A stretch of DNA of 64,000 nt from Streptomyces sp. SA15 (GTDB lineage Bacteria > Actinomycetota > Actinomycetes > Streptomycetales > Streptomycetaceae), in assembly GCF_002291145.1 (NCBI RefSeq), contig NZ_NTGE01000111.1, forward strand, positions 1-64,000, in the 5' to 3' direction. Under the pieces are notes generated by a model that was not told the origin of the DNA, made no database searches, and saw only the letters and a program-made list of their open reading frames with translations. Position 1 is the first letter of the stretch, and every line of letters starts with the position of its first letter. Position numbers and translations under genes: made by a program. Positions 16,623-25,159 of this stretch are shown piece by piece.

Positions 16623-16824
16623 ATCGATGTCGAGGTGGAAGCGAGGGCCGTCATCGACCGCCTTGCACGGCGGTGACCAGGCCCGGGAGCGCCTCGTGCA
16701 GCACCGTGAACTGTTCCTCCGACGGGACCGGACGGGCAGGCGCTCCGAGGGCCGCCGACCAGAAGGCCGTCGCTTGGGCGGCCTCCTGGTCGGGTGTGTC
16801 GGTGAGGATCGCGTAGACGCGGCT
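16623..16824 (-). pseudogene. frameshifted, truncated VOC-family protein
   Basis: The minus strand reads RVYAILTD, then FWSAALGAPARP and LPGLVTAVQ in one frame, then AVDDGPRFHLDID in the next, matching the first half of a Glyoxalase_6-type VOC protein with a one-base insertion after LVTAVQ. No start codon precedes it and the second half is absent; homology stops where the pentapeptide-repeat gene ends. Confidence 0.6.
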
Positions 16825-16825
16825 T

Positions 16826-17086
16826 CTATGCCTGCGGCGGGTCTTCCAGGCCCTCGACGCCCTCCACGAAGTGGTCGAACTCGCCGGCCTGTACGCCGAG
16901 TACGAAGGCGTCCCACTTGCGGCGGTTCGTGGTGACGACGGTGTCGGGGTCGCTGGTCTCGCGGAGGTAGACGGGGGCTTCCCCGTCGTCTCCCTCACCG
17001 AAGGCGATCTCGATCCAGGGGCCCGGGCCGGTGGCGTCGGGTGGGGCGGCGCGTTCCCAGGTGAGGTTCGGGGGGATGTCAGACAC
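16826..17086 (-). CDS. DUF397 domain protein (second copy)
   Basis: An 86-residue protein with the DUF397 features: an acidic middle strand (WIEIAFGEGDDGEAPVYLRET), the DPD turn and the final helix WDAFVLGVQAGEFDHF. It starts with GTG, overlapping the preceding DUF397 gene by 8 bases, and is third in the XRE-DUF397-DUF397 operon. DUF397 proteins accompany whiJ/abaA-type XRE regulators in Streptomyces; some are thought to antagonise the XRE partner. It is longer and more divergent than the first copy. Confidence 0.82.
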   Translation of the reverse strand: MSDIPPNLTWERAAPPDATGPGPWIEIAFGEGDDGEAPVYLRETSDPDTVVTTNRRKWDAFVLGVQAGEFDHFVEGVEGLEDPPQA

Positions 17087-17264
17087 GCGGGGATTCCTTC
17101 TTGAGTACGGCGAGCAGGGCGCTGAAGGCCGGGGGGCGGGCGTCGAGTATGACTCCGTGGGGGTCGGCGCTTTCGGTGAGATGGATCGTGCCGTGGCTTG
17201 TGGATATGTGCACGCATGAGTCGCCTTCGGAGCAGTAGGACGACTTCTGCCAGTGCGGGTTCAT
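17079..17264 (-). CDS. DUF397 domain protein (first copy)
   Basis: A 61-residue protein of canonical DUF397 form: WQKSSYCSEGDSCVHI, then TESADPHGVIL and a C-terminal helix. ATG at 17264 is chosen over an upstream in-frame start because GAAGGA is 7 bases before it and the gap to the XRE gene stop is then 10 bases. It probably modulates the DNA binding of the XRE protein encoded just upstream. Confidence 0.88.
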   Translation of the reverse strand: MNPHWQKSSYCSEGDSCVHISTSHGTIHLTESADPHGVILDARPPAFSALLAVLKKESPRV

Positions 17265-17274
17265 GGGCGTTCCT

Positions 17275-18123
17275 TCACAGCTCACGCATCACGTTGTGGA
17301 TGAGGTCCCGCGTCTTGACCGGGTCGAGTGCGACGGCCTCGACTCGTTCGAAGAGCGTTCGGTACTTATGCAACTGTGCCTCAGCGTCAAGGAATACGAG
17401 CCCGTGTGACTGGTCGAGGTGGACGGTGTCCAGCTGTGGTACCGGGCCGTGCGCGTAGTAGATCGACTGCCCCGACCCCGGGTACGCGCCGACGTCGAAG
17501 GTGATGGCGCGCAGGGTGATGTGATCGCGGTCGCTCATGTCGAGCATGTGCTGCAGCTGGTGACGGGCAACAGCGGGACCACCGACCTTCATGCGCAGGG
17601 CTGCCTCGTGGACGATCGCCTCGTACGGGGTCGGATTGTCCTCGAGGAAGAGGATCGCCTGCCGCTTGATGCGGAACGACAGGCGGTGCTCGATGTCGGG
17701 CGGTGAGAGTTCGGTGACCGCCTGACGGAAGATCTCGAGTGCGTACTCACGCGTCTGGAGCAGGCCGGGGACGCGGGCCGTGGTGGCGCCGCGCAACGAC
17801 TGGGCGTGGTGCTCCAGTTCGGCCAGGTCGAGGAGAGGGGCGGGCAGGATCTCGCGGTACTCCTCCCACCAGCCCCGTTTACGATCGCCCGTCATCCCGA
17901 CCAGTGCCTTGATGTGGGCCGTGTCGGAGCATTCGTAAGTGCAGGCCATGGTGCGCACCCGCTCGGCGCTGACGCCCGCTCGTCCGGCCTCCATGTTGCT
18001 GATCTGGTTCGGCTTCACGCCAAGCAGTTGACTTGCCTGCGCGGCTGTCAGGCCTGCGCGCTCTCGAAGTTTGCGCAGTTCAGTGCCCAAGCGGAGTTGA
18101 CGACCCGTCGGATTGTTTCTCAC
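17275..18123 (-). CDS. XRE-family regulator with DUF5753 (WhiJ/AbaA-like)
   Basis: A 282-residue regulator. The HTH_XRE domain occupies about residues 10-65 (LRKLRERAGLTAAQASQLLGVKPNQISNMEAGR), followed by the DUF5753 domain with the conserved RVPGLLQTREYA and the HEAALR and DLDQSHG-like strands. The start is the GTG at 18123, preceded by AGGAGG; an in-frame GTG 33 bases upstream has none. It heads an operon with two DUF397 genes and is divergent from an anti-sigma-like ATPase gene. Such clusters act in developmental and antibiotic regulation in Streptomyces. Confidence 0.9.
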   Translation of the reverse strand: MRNNPTGRQLRLGTELRKLRERAGLTAAQASQLLGVKPNQISNMEAGRAGVSAERVRTMACTYECSDTAHIKALVGMTGDRKRGWWEEYREILPAPLLDLAELEHHAQSLRGATTARVPGLLQTREYALEIFRQAVTELSPPDIEHRLSFRIKRQAILFLEDNPTPYEAIVHEAALRMKVGGPAVARHQLQHMLDMSDRDHITLRAITFDVGAYPGSGQSIYYAHGPVPQLDTVHLDQSHGLVFLDAEAQLHKYRTLFERVEAVALDPVKTRDLIHNVMREL

Positions 18124-18282
18124 GGGCTTGCCCGCCTCCTTGCCCTGGCGTGTCACTCACACGAGTGCTGTAGCAGCGATTTAAGGCTAACTGTGTAAAG
18201 ACTTACATGAACGACGCTAGCTTATAACTCGGGCGTCCACCTTCCGTGTGTGCTCAACTCCCCTCAGTGATCGGAGACTTCC

Positions 18283-18711
18283 ATGGCCACCGTATCCCCG
18301 CCCTGGGCCTACACCCTCCACCTCCCGCACGATCCACACGCACCGGGGATCGCCCGCGCAACCCTCCGTACCGTCCTTGCCGCCCACGGCCTCACCGAAC
18401 TCACCCCCACCGCCGAACTGCTGGCCTCCGAACTTCTCGCCAACGCCCACCGCCACACCGCCGGCCCCTACGCCCTACGCCTCCGCGCGATGGAACCCGG
18501 CCGCCTCCGAGTCGCCGTATGGGACACCGATCCGAGCGTGCCGCCCGGCTTCGGGGCCGACGGCGCCTCCGCAGCCGTACCACCGACGGATGCCGAAGGC
18601 GGGCGCGGGCTGCACCTCGTGCGGGCCTGCGCGGACTCGTGGGGGGCGTCCGTGCTGCGGGAGCTGGGGGCGTCGAAGGGCGGGAAGCTGTTGTGGGCGG
18701 AGTGTCAGTAG
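18283..18711 (+). CDS. ATP-binding protein (HATPase_c_2, anti-sigma/SpoIIAB-like)
   Basis: A 142-residue small GHKL ATPase. The N-box reads ELLANAHRHTAG, the G1 segment VAVWDTDP and the G2 segment GGRGLHLV, all of the RsbW/SpoIIAB type. GGAGA lies 5 bases before the ATG. Divergence from the XRE-DUF397 operon is the usual arrangement of this regulatory set. The kinase activity on a partner is unproven; such solitary proteins may bind anti-anti-sigma factors. Confidence 0.85.
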   Translation: MATVSPPWAYTLHLPHDPHAPGIARATLRTVLAAHGLTELTPTAELLASELLANAHRHTAGPYALRLRAMEPGRLRVAVWDTDPSVPPGFGADGASAAVPPTDAEGGRGLHLVRACADSWGASVLRELGASKGGKLLWAECQ

Positions 18712-18727
18712 GGATGGGGCGGCGAGT

Positions 18728-18986
18728 CATCTCTCCGTCCGGGAATGGTCCCGTGACATCCGGGACAAGGCCGACTGGTATGCCGTCGCGCGTCCCTGTC
18801 CTCCTCGTCATCGACCCCCGCAACGGCACGTGGTCCCTGCACACCCACCCGGACAACGGTGCCTACAAGGACGTACTGCCGGGGAAGTTCGGTGAGTCCG
18901 TGCGACTGGCCGAGCCCCTGGGGATCGAGATCGCCACGGACCGTTTCCCGGTGTACGGGGATTCTCCGCGTCGGACGAAGACCTGA
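18728..18986 (+). pseudogene. 3' remnant of a Uma2-family endonuclease-like gene, frameshifted
   Basis: In one frame 18728 onward reads HLSVREWSRDIRDKADWYAVAR; a one-base shift then gives RVPVLLVIDPRNGTW and LAEPLGIEIATDRFPVY up to the stop at 18986. Together they match the C-terminal half of Uma2 (PD-(D/E)xK-like) proteins abundant in Streptomyces. The 5' half is absent. It begins right after the ATPase gene. Confidence 0.65.
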
Positions 18987-19022
18987 CCGGTTTCTCACCT
19001 TCGTGCGGAAGGGTGCGTTCCG

Positions 19023-19769
19023 ATGAAGCGCGCCCCACGTCCTGTCCTCTATGCCGTCGTCCTCCTGCTCGCCCTCACCTCGGCCTCCGAGGCGGCCGCC
19101 GATGACGGCTTCGGTCCTCTCGGTGTGACCGCCGTTGCGGCGGCGACCGCGCGGACCGCGCGGGTCGGGGCCCTGTTCGCCGCCGACCGGGGCTCCCGGC
19201 TCGTCGGCGGGCACTTCTGTACCGCGTCCGTCGTGCACAGTCCGCGCCGGGATCTGATCGTCACCGCCGCGCACTGCCTGAGTGGCACAGGGGAGCTGGT
19301 GTTCGCGCCCGGATATCGGGACGGCCGCGCGCCGTACGGGGTGTGGAAGGTCGAGAGGACGTATCTGCCCGATGGGTGGGCCAAGGGGCAGGACGAGGAC
19401 AGTGACGTGGGCTTCGCCGTCGTGGCCGAACGGCGCGGCAAGCGGGTCGAGGACGTCGTCGGTGGGAATCGGTTCGTCACCGGGGCCGCGATCGGGGCCA
19501 CGGCCGTGACCGTCACCGGGTATCCCGACTCCCGTGAGGTGCCCATCAGCTGTACCAACAAGCCCACCGCGCACAGCCGTACGCAACAACGCATCGCGTG
19601 CCCCGGGTTCACGGGGGGTACGAGCGGCAGTCCGTGGGTGAACGGGGACGGGGGCGTCGTAGGGATTCTTGGCGGGCACGAGGAGGGCGGGGCGACCGCC
19701 GATGTGTCGTACAGCGTGGTGCTCGGGGCGGGGGCGGCGGAGCTGTACCGGGACGCGGTGGAGAGGTGA
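19023..19769 (+). CDS. secreted trypsin-like serine protease
   Basis: A 248-residue protein with a signal peptide (residues 1-26) and a chymotrypsin-fold domain. The catalytic triad is visible as His84 in VTAAHC, Asp128 in DEDSDVGFAV and Ser201 in GGTSGSPW. The Cys pairs HFC/AHC and ISC/IAC are placed as expected for disulfides. The nucleophile motif TSGSP replaces the usual DSGGP, as in several Streptomyces V8-like proteases. It is transcribed alone. Substrate unknown. Confidence 0.9.
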   Translation: MKRAPRPVLYAVVLLLALTSASEAAADDGFGPLGVTAVAAATARTARVGALFAADRGSRLVGGHFCTASVVHSPRRDLIVTAAHCLSGTGELVFAPGYRDGRAPYGVWKVERTYLPDGWAKGQDEDSDVGFAVVAERRGKRVEDVVGGNRFVTGAAIGATAVTVTGYPDSREVPISCTNKPTAHSRTQQRIACPGFTGGTSGSPWVNGDGGVVGILGGHEEGGATADVSYSVVLGAGAAELYRDAVER

Positions 19770-19893
19770 GGTGTTCAGGCCACAGGGGCCGTGCCACCTC
19801 GCGTTTCTTCCTGTGCGTGATCACCCCGCAGCACAGCGGTCGCCTCTACACTGACCTGGCGACGGACTCCCGGGCGGCGAGGGGCGGTTGACG

Positions 19894-20895
19894 GTGCGTA
19901 AGGCATGGATCGCGGTGAGCGTTGCTGTGGGCGCCGCGCTGTCCTTCGTGATGCTGCTCGTCGTCGGGGTCTATGTCGTCGCCGGGAACCTCGCGGGCGG
20001 GGTGGGCGGAGGCACGAAGGCGCTGGCCAAGGGGGCCGTGCCCGCCGCCTATTCGCCGCTCGTGCAGAAGTGGGGCAACCTGTGCCCCGCCATCAATCCC
20101 GCGCTGCTCGCCGCCCAGCTCTACCAGGAGAGCGGGTTCAACCCGGACGCGAAGAGTCCGGCCGCGGCGCAGGGGATCGCGCAGTTCATTCCCGGGACCT
20201 GGGCCACCCACGGCATGGACGGTGACGGGGACGGCGACCGTGACGTATGGGATCCGAACGACGCGATTCCGTCGGCCGCCTCGTACGACTGCAAACTCGC
20301 CTCGTACGTGAAGGACGTTCCCGGGAATCTGACCGAAAACATGCTGGCCTCTTACAACGCGGGGGCCTACGCGGTCATCAAGTACGGAGGCGTGCCGCCG
20401 TACAAGGAGACCCAGAACTACGTGAAGACGATCACGACCCTCGAGCAGAGTTTCGCCGCTCCCGTCGGCCGCGTCGATCCCTCCAGGCAGGCGGCGGCAG
20501 CGATCACCTACGCGCAGAAGAAGCTCGGCACCCCCTACCTCTGGGGCGGGAACGGCACGGCTGATCAGGGCGGACGGTTCGACTGCTCGGGGCTGACCAA
20601 GGCCGCGTACGAGAGCGTCGGGATCACGCTGCCGCGGGTCGCCAACGACCAGTACAACGCGGGGCCGCACCCCTCCCGGGACGAACTGCTGCCCGGCGAT
20701 CTGGTGTTCTTCTCGGACGACCTCAACAATTCCCGAGCCATCCGGCATGTCGGGATTTATGTGGGCGGCGGGTACATGATCGACGCTCCCTACACGGGTG
20801 CGGTGATCCGGTTCGACCCCATCGACACCCCCGACTACTTCGGCGCCACCAGGGTCACCGAAGATGGCGCGAAAGCGCTCCCCACGACGGTGTGA
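19894..20895 (+). CDS. bifunctional cell-wall hydrolase: SLT transglycosylase plus NlpC/P60
   Basis: A 333-residue exported protein. One N-terminal membrane anchor (residues 8-30) precedes a lytic transglycosylase domain with catalytic Glu in LYQESGFNP and the AAQGIAQFIPGTW and LASYNAGAYAV motifs. A C-terminal NlpC/P60 domain has catalytic Cys in FDCSGLTKAAY and His in RHVGIYVG. It should cut both glycan strands and peptide stems of peptidoglycan. GTG at 19894 (GAGGGG, 9 bases) is preferred to an in-frame TTG at 19888. Similar enzymes accompany conjugation systems, and the cmd-like operon lies 10 kb away. Confidence 0.9.
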   Translation: MRKAWIAVSVAVGAALSFVMLLVVGVYVVAGNLAGGVGGGTKALAKGAVPAAYSPLVQKWGNLCPAINPALLAAQLYQESGFNPDAKSPAAAQGIAQFIPGTWATHGMDGDGDGDRDVWDPNDAIPSAASYDCKLASYVKDVPGNLTENMLASYNAGAYAVIKYGGVPPYKETQNYVKTITTLEQSFAAPVGRVDPSRQAAAAITYAQKKLGTPYLWGGNGTADQGGRFDCSGLTKAAYESVGITLPRVANDQYNAGPHPSRDELLPGDLVFFSDDLNNSRAIRHVGIYVGGGYMIDAPYTGAVIRFDPIDTPDYFGATRVTEDGAKALPTTV

Positions 20896-21102
20896 ACCGA
20901 GCGTGAGGCAGCCCCCTGAGCTGCGATGATGAGTCTCTCTTCGATAACGTCTGCGTGATCATTCGGTGGAGTGTGGAACGTATCAACAGGAGCCGTGCGT
21001 TCCTTGTGGCGTAGCCGGAACCCGGACCTACACACCACGGGGGTGGGCAGAAACGGCGCGCGCACATGTGCGCCGGGAGAGACGACGAAGGGGCCGCGCA
21101 CC

Positions 21103-21810
21103 ATGGCTGGACTCGCACAATCCGGGTCGAACCCCGACGTCGATCTGCTGTACGACATCAACGGCCTGGCCAAGGACGCACCGCACTGGTTCGACAAGGT
21201 CGTGGAGTACGTCGGTGAGTACGGCCTGCTGCTCGCCATGGTGCTGCTCGTGCTGGGGTGCTGGTGGTCGGTGCGGCGGCGGGGCGCTGAGGACGCGGCG
21301 TCGTCCATGGCCGGGCTCGTGTGGACGCCGCTGGCGGCGGGCATCGCGGTGCTGGTGAACGTGCCGATCCGGGGCTTCGTGGAACGGCCCCGGCCCTTCC
21401 GCACCCACGAGGGGCTGGACGTCCTGGTCTCCGGCAAGACCGACTACTCCTTCGTCAGCGATCACGCGACGATCACCATGGCGATGGGCGTCGCGTTGTT
21501 CGTCGCCCATCGGAAGTTCGGGCTCGTCGGGATAGGGCTCGCGCTGCTGGAGGGCTTCTGCCGGATCTACATGGGCGTGCACTACCCGACCGACGTGGTC
21601 GGCGGGTTCGCGCTCGGTACGGCTGTCGCGCTGCTGCTGTCGCCGGTTGCCATGGCCCTGCTCACGCCGGTGACCAAGGCGGTGGAGCGGTCGCCGAGGG
21701 CGGGGTGGGTGATTCGCGCGCGATGGCGGTCGTACGACGGGCAGGACGCGGTGATTCCGGGGGCGCGGCGGGAGGCCGCGGGGGCGGAGGAGCGGGACCT
21801 GGCCGCGTAG
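21103..21810 (+). CDS. PAP2-family membrane phosphatase
   Basis: A 235-residue polytopic protein with the three PAP2 phosphatase motifs: RGFVERPRPF (KX6RP-like), YSFVSDHAT (PSGH-like, with SDH) and GVHYPTDVVGG (SRX5HX3D-like). Five or six hydrophobic segments surround them. It probably dephosphorylates a lipid pyrophosphate such as undecaprenyl-PP or phosphatidic acid outside the membrane. ATG at 21103 is set by GAAGGGG 9 bases upstream; the frame is open further 5'. Confidence 0.88.
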   Translation: MAGLAQSGSNPDVDLLYDINGLAKDAPHWFDKVVEYVGEYGLLLAMVLLVLGCWWSVRRRGAEDAASSMAGLVWTPLAAGIAVLVNVPIRGFVERPRPFRTHEGLDVLVSGKTDYSFVSDHATITMAMGVALFVAHRKFGLVGIGLALLEGFCRIYMGVHYPTDVVGGFALGTAVALLLSPVAMALLTPVTKAVERSPRAGWVIRARWRSYDGQDAVIPGARREAAGAEERDLAA

Positions 21811-21845
21811 GCCGACATGGGCCTTCAGAGGGCTTCTGGGTACCT

Positions 21846-23396
21846 TCAGAGGGCTTGTGGATAGGTGAAGAAGCGGTTCGGGTCGTACTGCTTCTTCAGT
21901 TTCGCGAGGCGGGTCGCCGCGTCTCCGTAGTACGCCTTGCGCCAGTCCTTCAGGGTCGGGTCCGTGTAGTTCTGGTAGGCGGCGCCCGATGCATACGGCT
22001 TCATCGCCGTGTGGGCCGAGGTCAGCCAGGACTCGGCGGTGGCGCCGTTCGTGCCGGCGCGCCAGGACGCGATGTACTGGGCCAGCATGCGGGAACGGCG
22101 GTGGACGAAGGCCGTCGCCGTGGGGGAGACGCGGTTGACGGCTCCGCCGAGCGCGGTGAGCATGATGCTGCCCGAGCCGCCGCGCACCGTCTTCACCTGC
22201 TTGAGCAGGGCCTGGATGCCCGCCGTGGAGAGCGAGCGGTCGAAGAAGTCCGAGCGTGCGGAGTACGTCTCGCGGCCCAGGGCGCCCTGCGGGGAGCGGC
22301 CTGGTGTTGAGCCCGGGAGGTGGCACTGGGCGTCCGTCTCGAAGGACGAGCAGCCCGCGTAGATCTCCATCGCCTCCTCGTAACCGCGGCGCCTGAGGGA
22401 GACACTGCTCGCCCGGGCACCGACCTTGTCGGCGAGGCGGTCGACGGCGTTCTGGAGTTCGCCGTACGTGCCGATGGAGAACGCGGCGACGGAGACGGTG
22501 GTGGTGCCGGCGGAGCTGCCGGCGAGGTGGAGTGAGGACCAGATCTCGTCCGGCTGGGTCGGGCCCCACTCCTGCCAGGCCTTGACGACGGCCGCCGCCT
22601 TCGACCACGGCCAGGACAGGTACGCCGTCACTGCCTGCGGGGCCGGGTGGGTCTTGAAGTGCAGTTCCGTCACGACGCCGAAGTTGCCGTTGCCCGCGCC
22701 GCGTAGGGCCCAGAAGAGGTCCTTGTGGTCGGTGGCGTTGGTGGTGAGTTGCTTGCCGTCCGCCGTGATCAGGGTGGCCTGCGTGAGGCTGTCGCAGGTC
22801 AGGCCGTAGGCCCGGGATGCGACGCCGTGGCCGCCGCCGAGGGTGAGGCCACTGACGCCGACGGTCGGGCAGGAGCCGGCGGGGATGGTGACGCCCTTCG
22901 CGGCGAGGGCGCGGTAGACGTCGATCAGCTTGGCGCCGGCGCCGATGACGGCGGTGTTGCCGGTGGCTCGGACGCGGTTGAGTTTGGAGACGTCGATGAT
23001 GAGGCGGCCGTTGCCGGAGGAGTAGCCGGCGTAGGAGTGGCCGCCGTTGCGGATCGCTACCCGGAGAGTGTGGGCGCGGGCGTAGGAGAGGGCTGTGCGG
23101 ATGTCGTCGGGGTGGGCGACGTAGGCGACTGCGGTGGGTTTGAGGGAGTCGAAGCGGGTGTTGTAGAGCTGGCGGGCTGTGGGCCAGGTGGGGTCGCCGG
23201 GGCGGATCAGGGGGCCGTCCAGATCGCGGGCGAGGGCGGACCAGTTGGCGGGGGTGGTGGTGCTGGTGGTGGTGAGGCGGGGGCTGGACTTTGTCGGCGT
23301 GCGAGTGGCTGAGCCGCCGGAATCGTTTGCCTTGCAGGCGGTTGCCGCTGTTGCGAGGGCGGTGGCGGTGCCGCCGATGAATGTGCGCCGTTCCAT
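21846..23396 (-). CDS. Tat-exported FAD-linked oxidase (BBE family)
   Basis: A 516-residue flavoprotein. The N-terminus MERRTFIGGTATALATAATAC is a twin-arginine signal, possibly with a lipid-attachment Cys. The FAD_binding_4 domain contains RNGGHSYAGYSS, whose His normally binds FAD covalently, and a GGGHG loop. The C-terminus (YDPNRFFTYPQAL) is the BBE domain. Relatives oxidise sugars, alkaloids or antibiotic intermediates. ATG at 23396 is preferred because the Tat motif begins there. It is convergent with the PAP2 gene. Confidence 0.9.
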   Translation of the reverse strand: MERRTFIGGTATALATAATACKANDSGGSATRTPTKSSPRLTTTSTTTPANWSALARDLDGPLIRPGDPTWPTARQLYNTRFDSLKPTAVAYVAHPDDIRTALSYARAHTLRVAIRNGGHSYAGYSSGNGRLIIDVSKLNRVRATGNTAVIGAGAKLIDVYRALAAKGVTIPAGSCPTVGVSGLTLGGGHGVASRAYGLTCDSLTQATLITADGKQLTTNATDHKDLFWALRGAGNGNFGVVTELHFKTHPAPQAVTAYLSWPWSKAAAVVKAWQEWGPTQPDEIWSSLHLAGSSAGTTTVSVAAFSIGTYGELQNAVDRLADKVGARASSVSLRRRGYEEAMEIYAGCSSFETDAQCHLPGSTPGRSPQGALGRETYSARSDFFDRSLSTAGIQALLKQVKTVRGGSGSIMLTALGGAVNRVSPTATAFVHRRSRMLAQYIASWRAGTNGATAESWLTSAHTAMKPYASGAAYQNYTDPTLKDWRKAYYGDAATRLAKLKKQYDPNRFFTYPQAL

Positions 23397-23952
23397 GTGC
23401 GTGCCTTCCGTCGCCTCGTCGGCTTCCGTGGAACGAGACGGGGGGGATGGGGGTGGGGGTTCCATGGTGCGCGGGGTTGGGGGCCGGGGGGGTGGGTTCA
23501 GGCACCCGCGTTTCCGGTGCCCCGGCGTGGGGGCTGGGCGGGGGTGGGTGCGCAGCCCGGCGCTACGGGGTGCCGCCTGCGCCCACCCGTGCCGCCCCAG
23601 CGGCACGACTGCCCGCAGGCTAGGCGGGTCGACGCGCCCGCAGCTGACCCGAATGAGCGTCAGTTGGGCATGTGGTTTTGCGCGTCCGTTCGGGCCTGGC
23701 TTCTTGCTCTGCGGGCCGGGCCGCGCCAGCCGCAGGTGCAGTGGGCTGTGCAGAAGCGGCCTTTGTCGATCGTCGTTGTGCGGTGGGTCGGTTGGTCGGA
23801 GGGTGGGGGGACTCTGTCCTGCTGCGCCACGCAGACAACGTTACCCGGGGCAAGTAAGGGACTTGTATGTGCGTGACGGGGTCATCCAGCCGTCGTTAAG
23901 CGGAACGACGTGGGGCCCGATGACGGACGTACCGGCTGGGGGTTGGCAGGCG
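23397..23952. other. long G-rich intergenic region
   Basis: About 550 bases between divergent genes. Bases 23440-23560 are runs of G on the plus strand (GGGGGG, GGTGGG and similar). Bases 23640-23850 have less-biased composition, with open frames but no coding-like codon bias or ribosome binding sites. It must hold both promoters. I see no RNA gene or repeat. Confidence 0.5.
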
Positions 23953-24804
23953 ATGGCGGAGCGGCAGGAGAGGCGGTCGGGAGGGGCGGGCGCGGCTGTC
24001 GTCGCGGGTGTCGTGGCCAGCGTGTGCCTTGGAGTTGGGGGGTGTACCGGATCGAGTGGGGCTGCCGTCGGTGAGGACGGGCGGGGCGGCGATCCCGTCG
24101 AGACCTTGCGTCGGGCCGCCGACACCCTGGTGGACGCGGGGAGTTCGAAGGCACGTACGTCGATGGAGATGGCCACCGGCGGGACCCGGGTGACCATTCG
24201 CGGCGAGGGTGTGTACGACTTCGGTGAGCGGCTCGGGCGGTTGAAGGTGCTGTTGCCGCAGGATCCGGCGGGAAGTAGTGAGCGGCGGTCCATTACCGAA
24301 CTTCTCGCGCCCGGTGCTCTGTTCATGAAGAACCGGGGAGCCGGAGTGCCCGCCGACAAGTGGGTGCGGGTCGATACGGCCACGCTCTCGGACGGGAATC
24401 TGGTGACCGGCGGGGTCACCGATCCGTTCGCCGCCGCCGAGGTGCTGCGCGGGACGCGGACGGCGACGTATGTCGGGAAGACCGAGGTCGCGGGGAGCGA
24501 GGTGCGGCACTACCGCGGGATCGCGGACCTCGGGGCGGCGGCCAGGGGCGCGTCCGTCGAGAACAAGGGGCCGCTCGCGGCGGCGGCGAAAGGGTTCGCC
24601 ACGGCCGAGGTGCCGTTCGACGTCTACCTCGATGACGAGGGCCGTATCCGCAAGGTCCGGCACCGGTTCAGCTTCGCCAACGGGCAGCAGAAGGGCACCG
24701 TCGCGGTCGCCTCGACGACGCTGCTGTACGACTTCGGGGCCCCGGCGGACGTACGGCTGCCGGAGGCCAGGGACATCTACGCCGGGAAGATCGCCGAGGA
24801 GTGA
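23953..24804 (+). CDS. LppX/LolA-like lipoprotein
   Basis: A 283-residue probable lipoprotein. After RRSGG a hydrophobic stretch ends in the lipobox GVGGC; the mature region has the repeating strand-loop pattern and C-terminal FDVYLDDEGRIRKVRHRFSF seen in LppX/LprG/LolA-like proteins, which bind lipids in a hydrophobic cavity. An in-frame ATG at 23920 would add 11 residues before the signal peptide; both starts have weak upstream purine runs. Exact ligand unknown. Confidence 0.8.
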   Translation: MAERQERRSGGAGAAVVAGVVASVCLGVGGCTGSSGAAVGEDGRGGDPVETLRRAADTLVDAGSSKARTSMEMATGGTRVTIRGEGVYDFGERLGRLKVLLPQDPAGSSERRSITELLAPGALFMKNRGAGVPADKWVRVDTATLSDGNLVTGGVTDPFAAAEVLRGTRTATYVGKTEVAGSEVRHYRGIADLGAAARGASVENKGPLAAAAKGFATAEVPFDVYLDDEGRIRKVRHRFSFANGQQKGTVAVASTTLLYDFGAPADVRLPEARDIYAGKIAEE

Positions 24805-24875
24805 ACCCGTGACGCGCGGGTACGCGCGCCCGTGACGAGCGTCAAGAACTAGCCCGTCCGTGCCATGCGCGGTGT

Positions 24876-24891
24876 GTAGGGCGCTCCCTAC
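24876..24891. promoter_or_regulatory. short palindrome before small ORF
   Basis: GTAGGG and CCCTAC separated by CGCT, followed closely by TACTCT, which could be a -10. It may be an operator for the 57-residue gene starting at 24930. Confidence 0.3.
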
Positions 24892-24929
24892 TCTAGGAAG
24901 TCGGTGACGGCAGAGAAGAGGTGATGCGC

Positions 24930-25103
24930 GTGGCTCCGGTCGGCGGTACGGCAGTTCAGGACCACGTGGCCCTCGCCGAGATCGAACTGTGCGGAGAGCT
25001 GATCATCGCGGCCTCGGCCGCCGGCGAGGACCGGCTCAGCCTGGAGAGCATCGACGAGGTGTTGAGGGTGGCCGAAGAACGTGCGGCCGCCTCCGGTGAG
25101 TAA
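24930..25103 (+). CDS. small conserved-looking hypothetical protein
   Basis: A 57-residue acidic protein (AIELCGELIIAASAAGEDRLSLESIDEVLRVAEERAAASGE) with one Cys and two predicted helices. GTG at 24930 is favoured by AGAGG 8 bases upstream; ATG at 24924 and GTG at 24921 are alternatives. Its codon usage is typical of the host, supporting a real gene. It is convergent with csoR. No function recognised. Confidence 0.65.
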   Translation: MAPVGGTAVQDHVALAEIELCGELIIAASAAGEDRLSLESIDEVLRVAEERAAASGE

Positions 25104-25159
25104 GGCACGTCCGAACGAACCGCAAACGAACCGGAGGCGCACCGTCGTCGGCGTGGGCG

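Noticed and set aside
21028..23505. Minus-strand frame of 825 codons over the oxidase and PAP2 region
   Set aside because: It is Pro/Arg/His-rich and lies in the wrong frame of the FAD oxidase; no start signal or domain.
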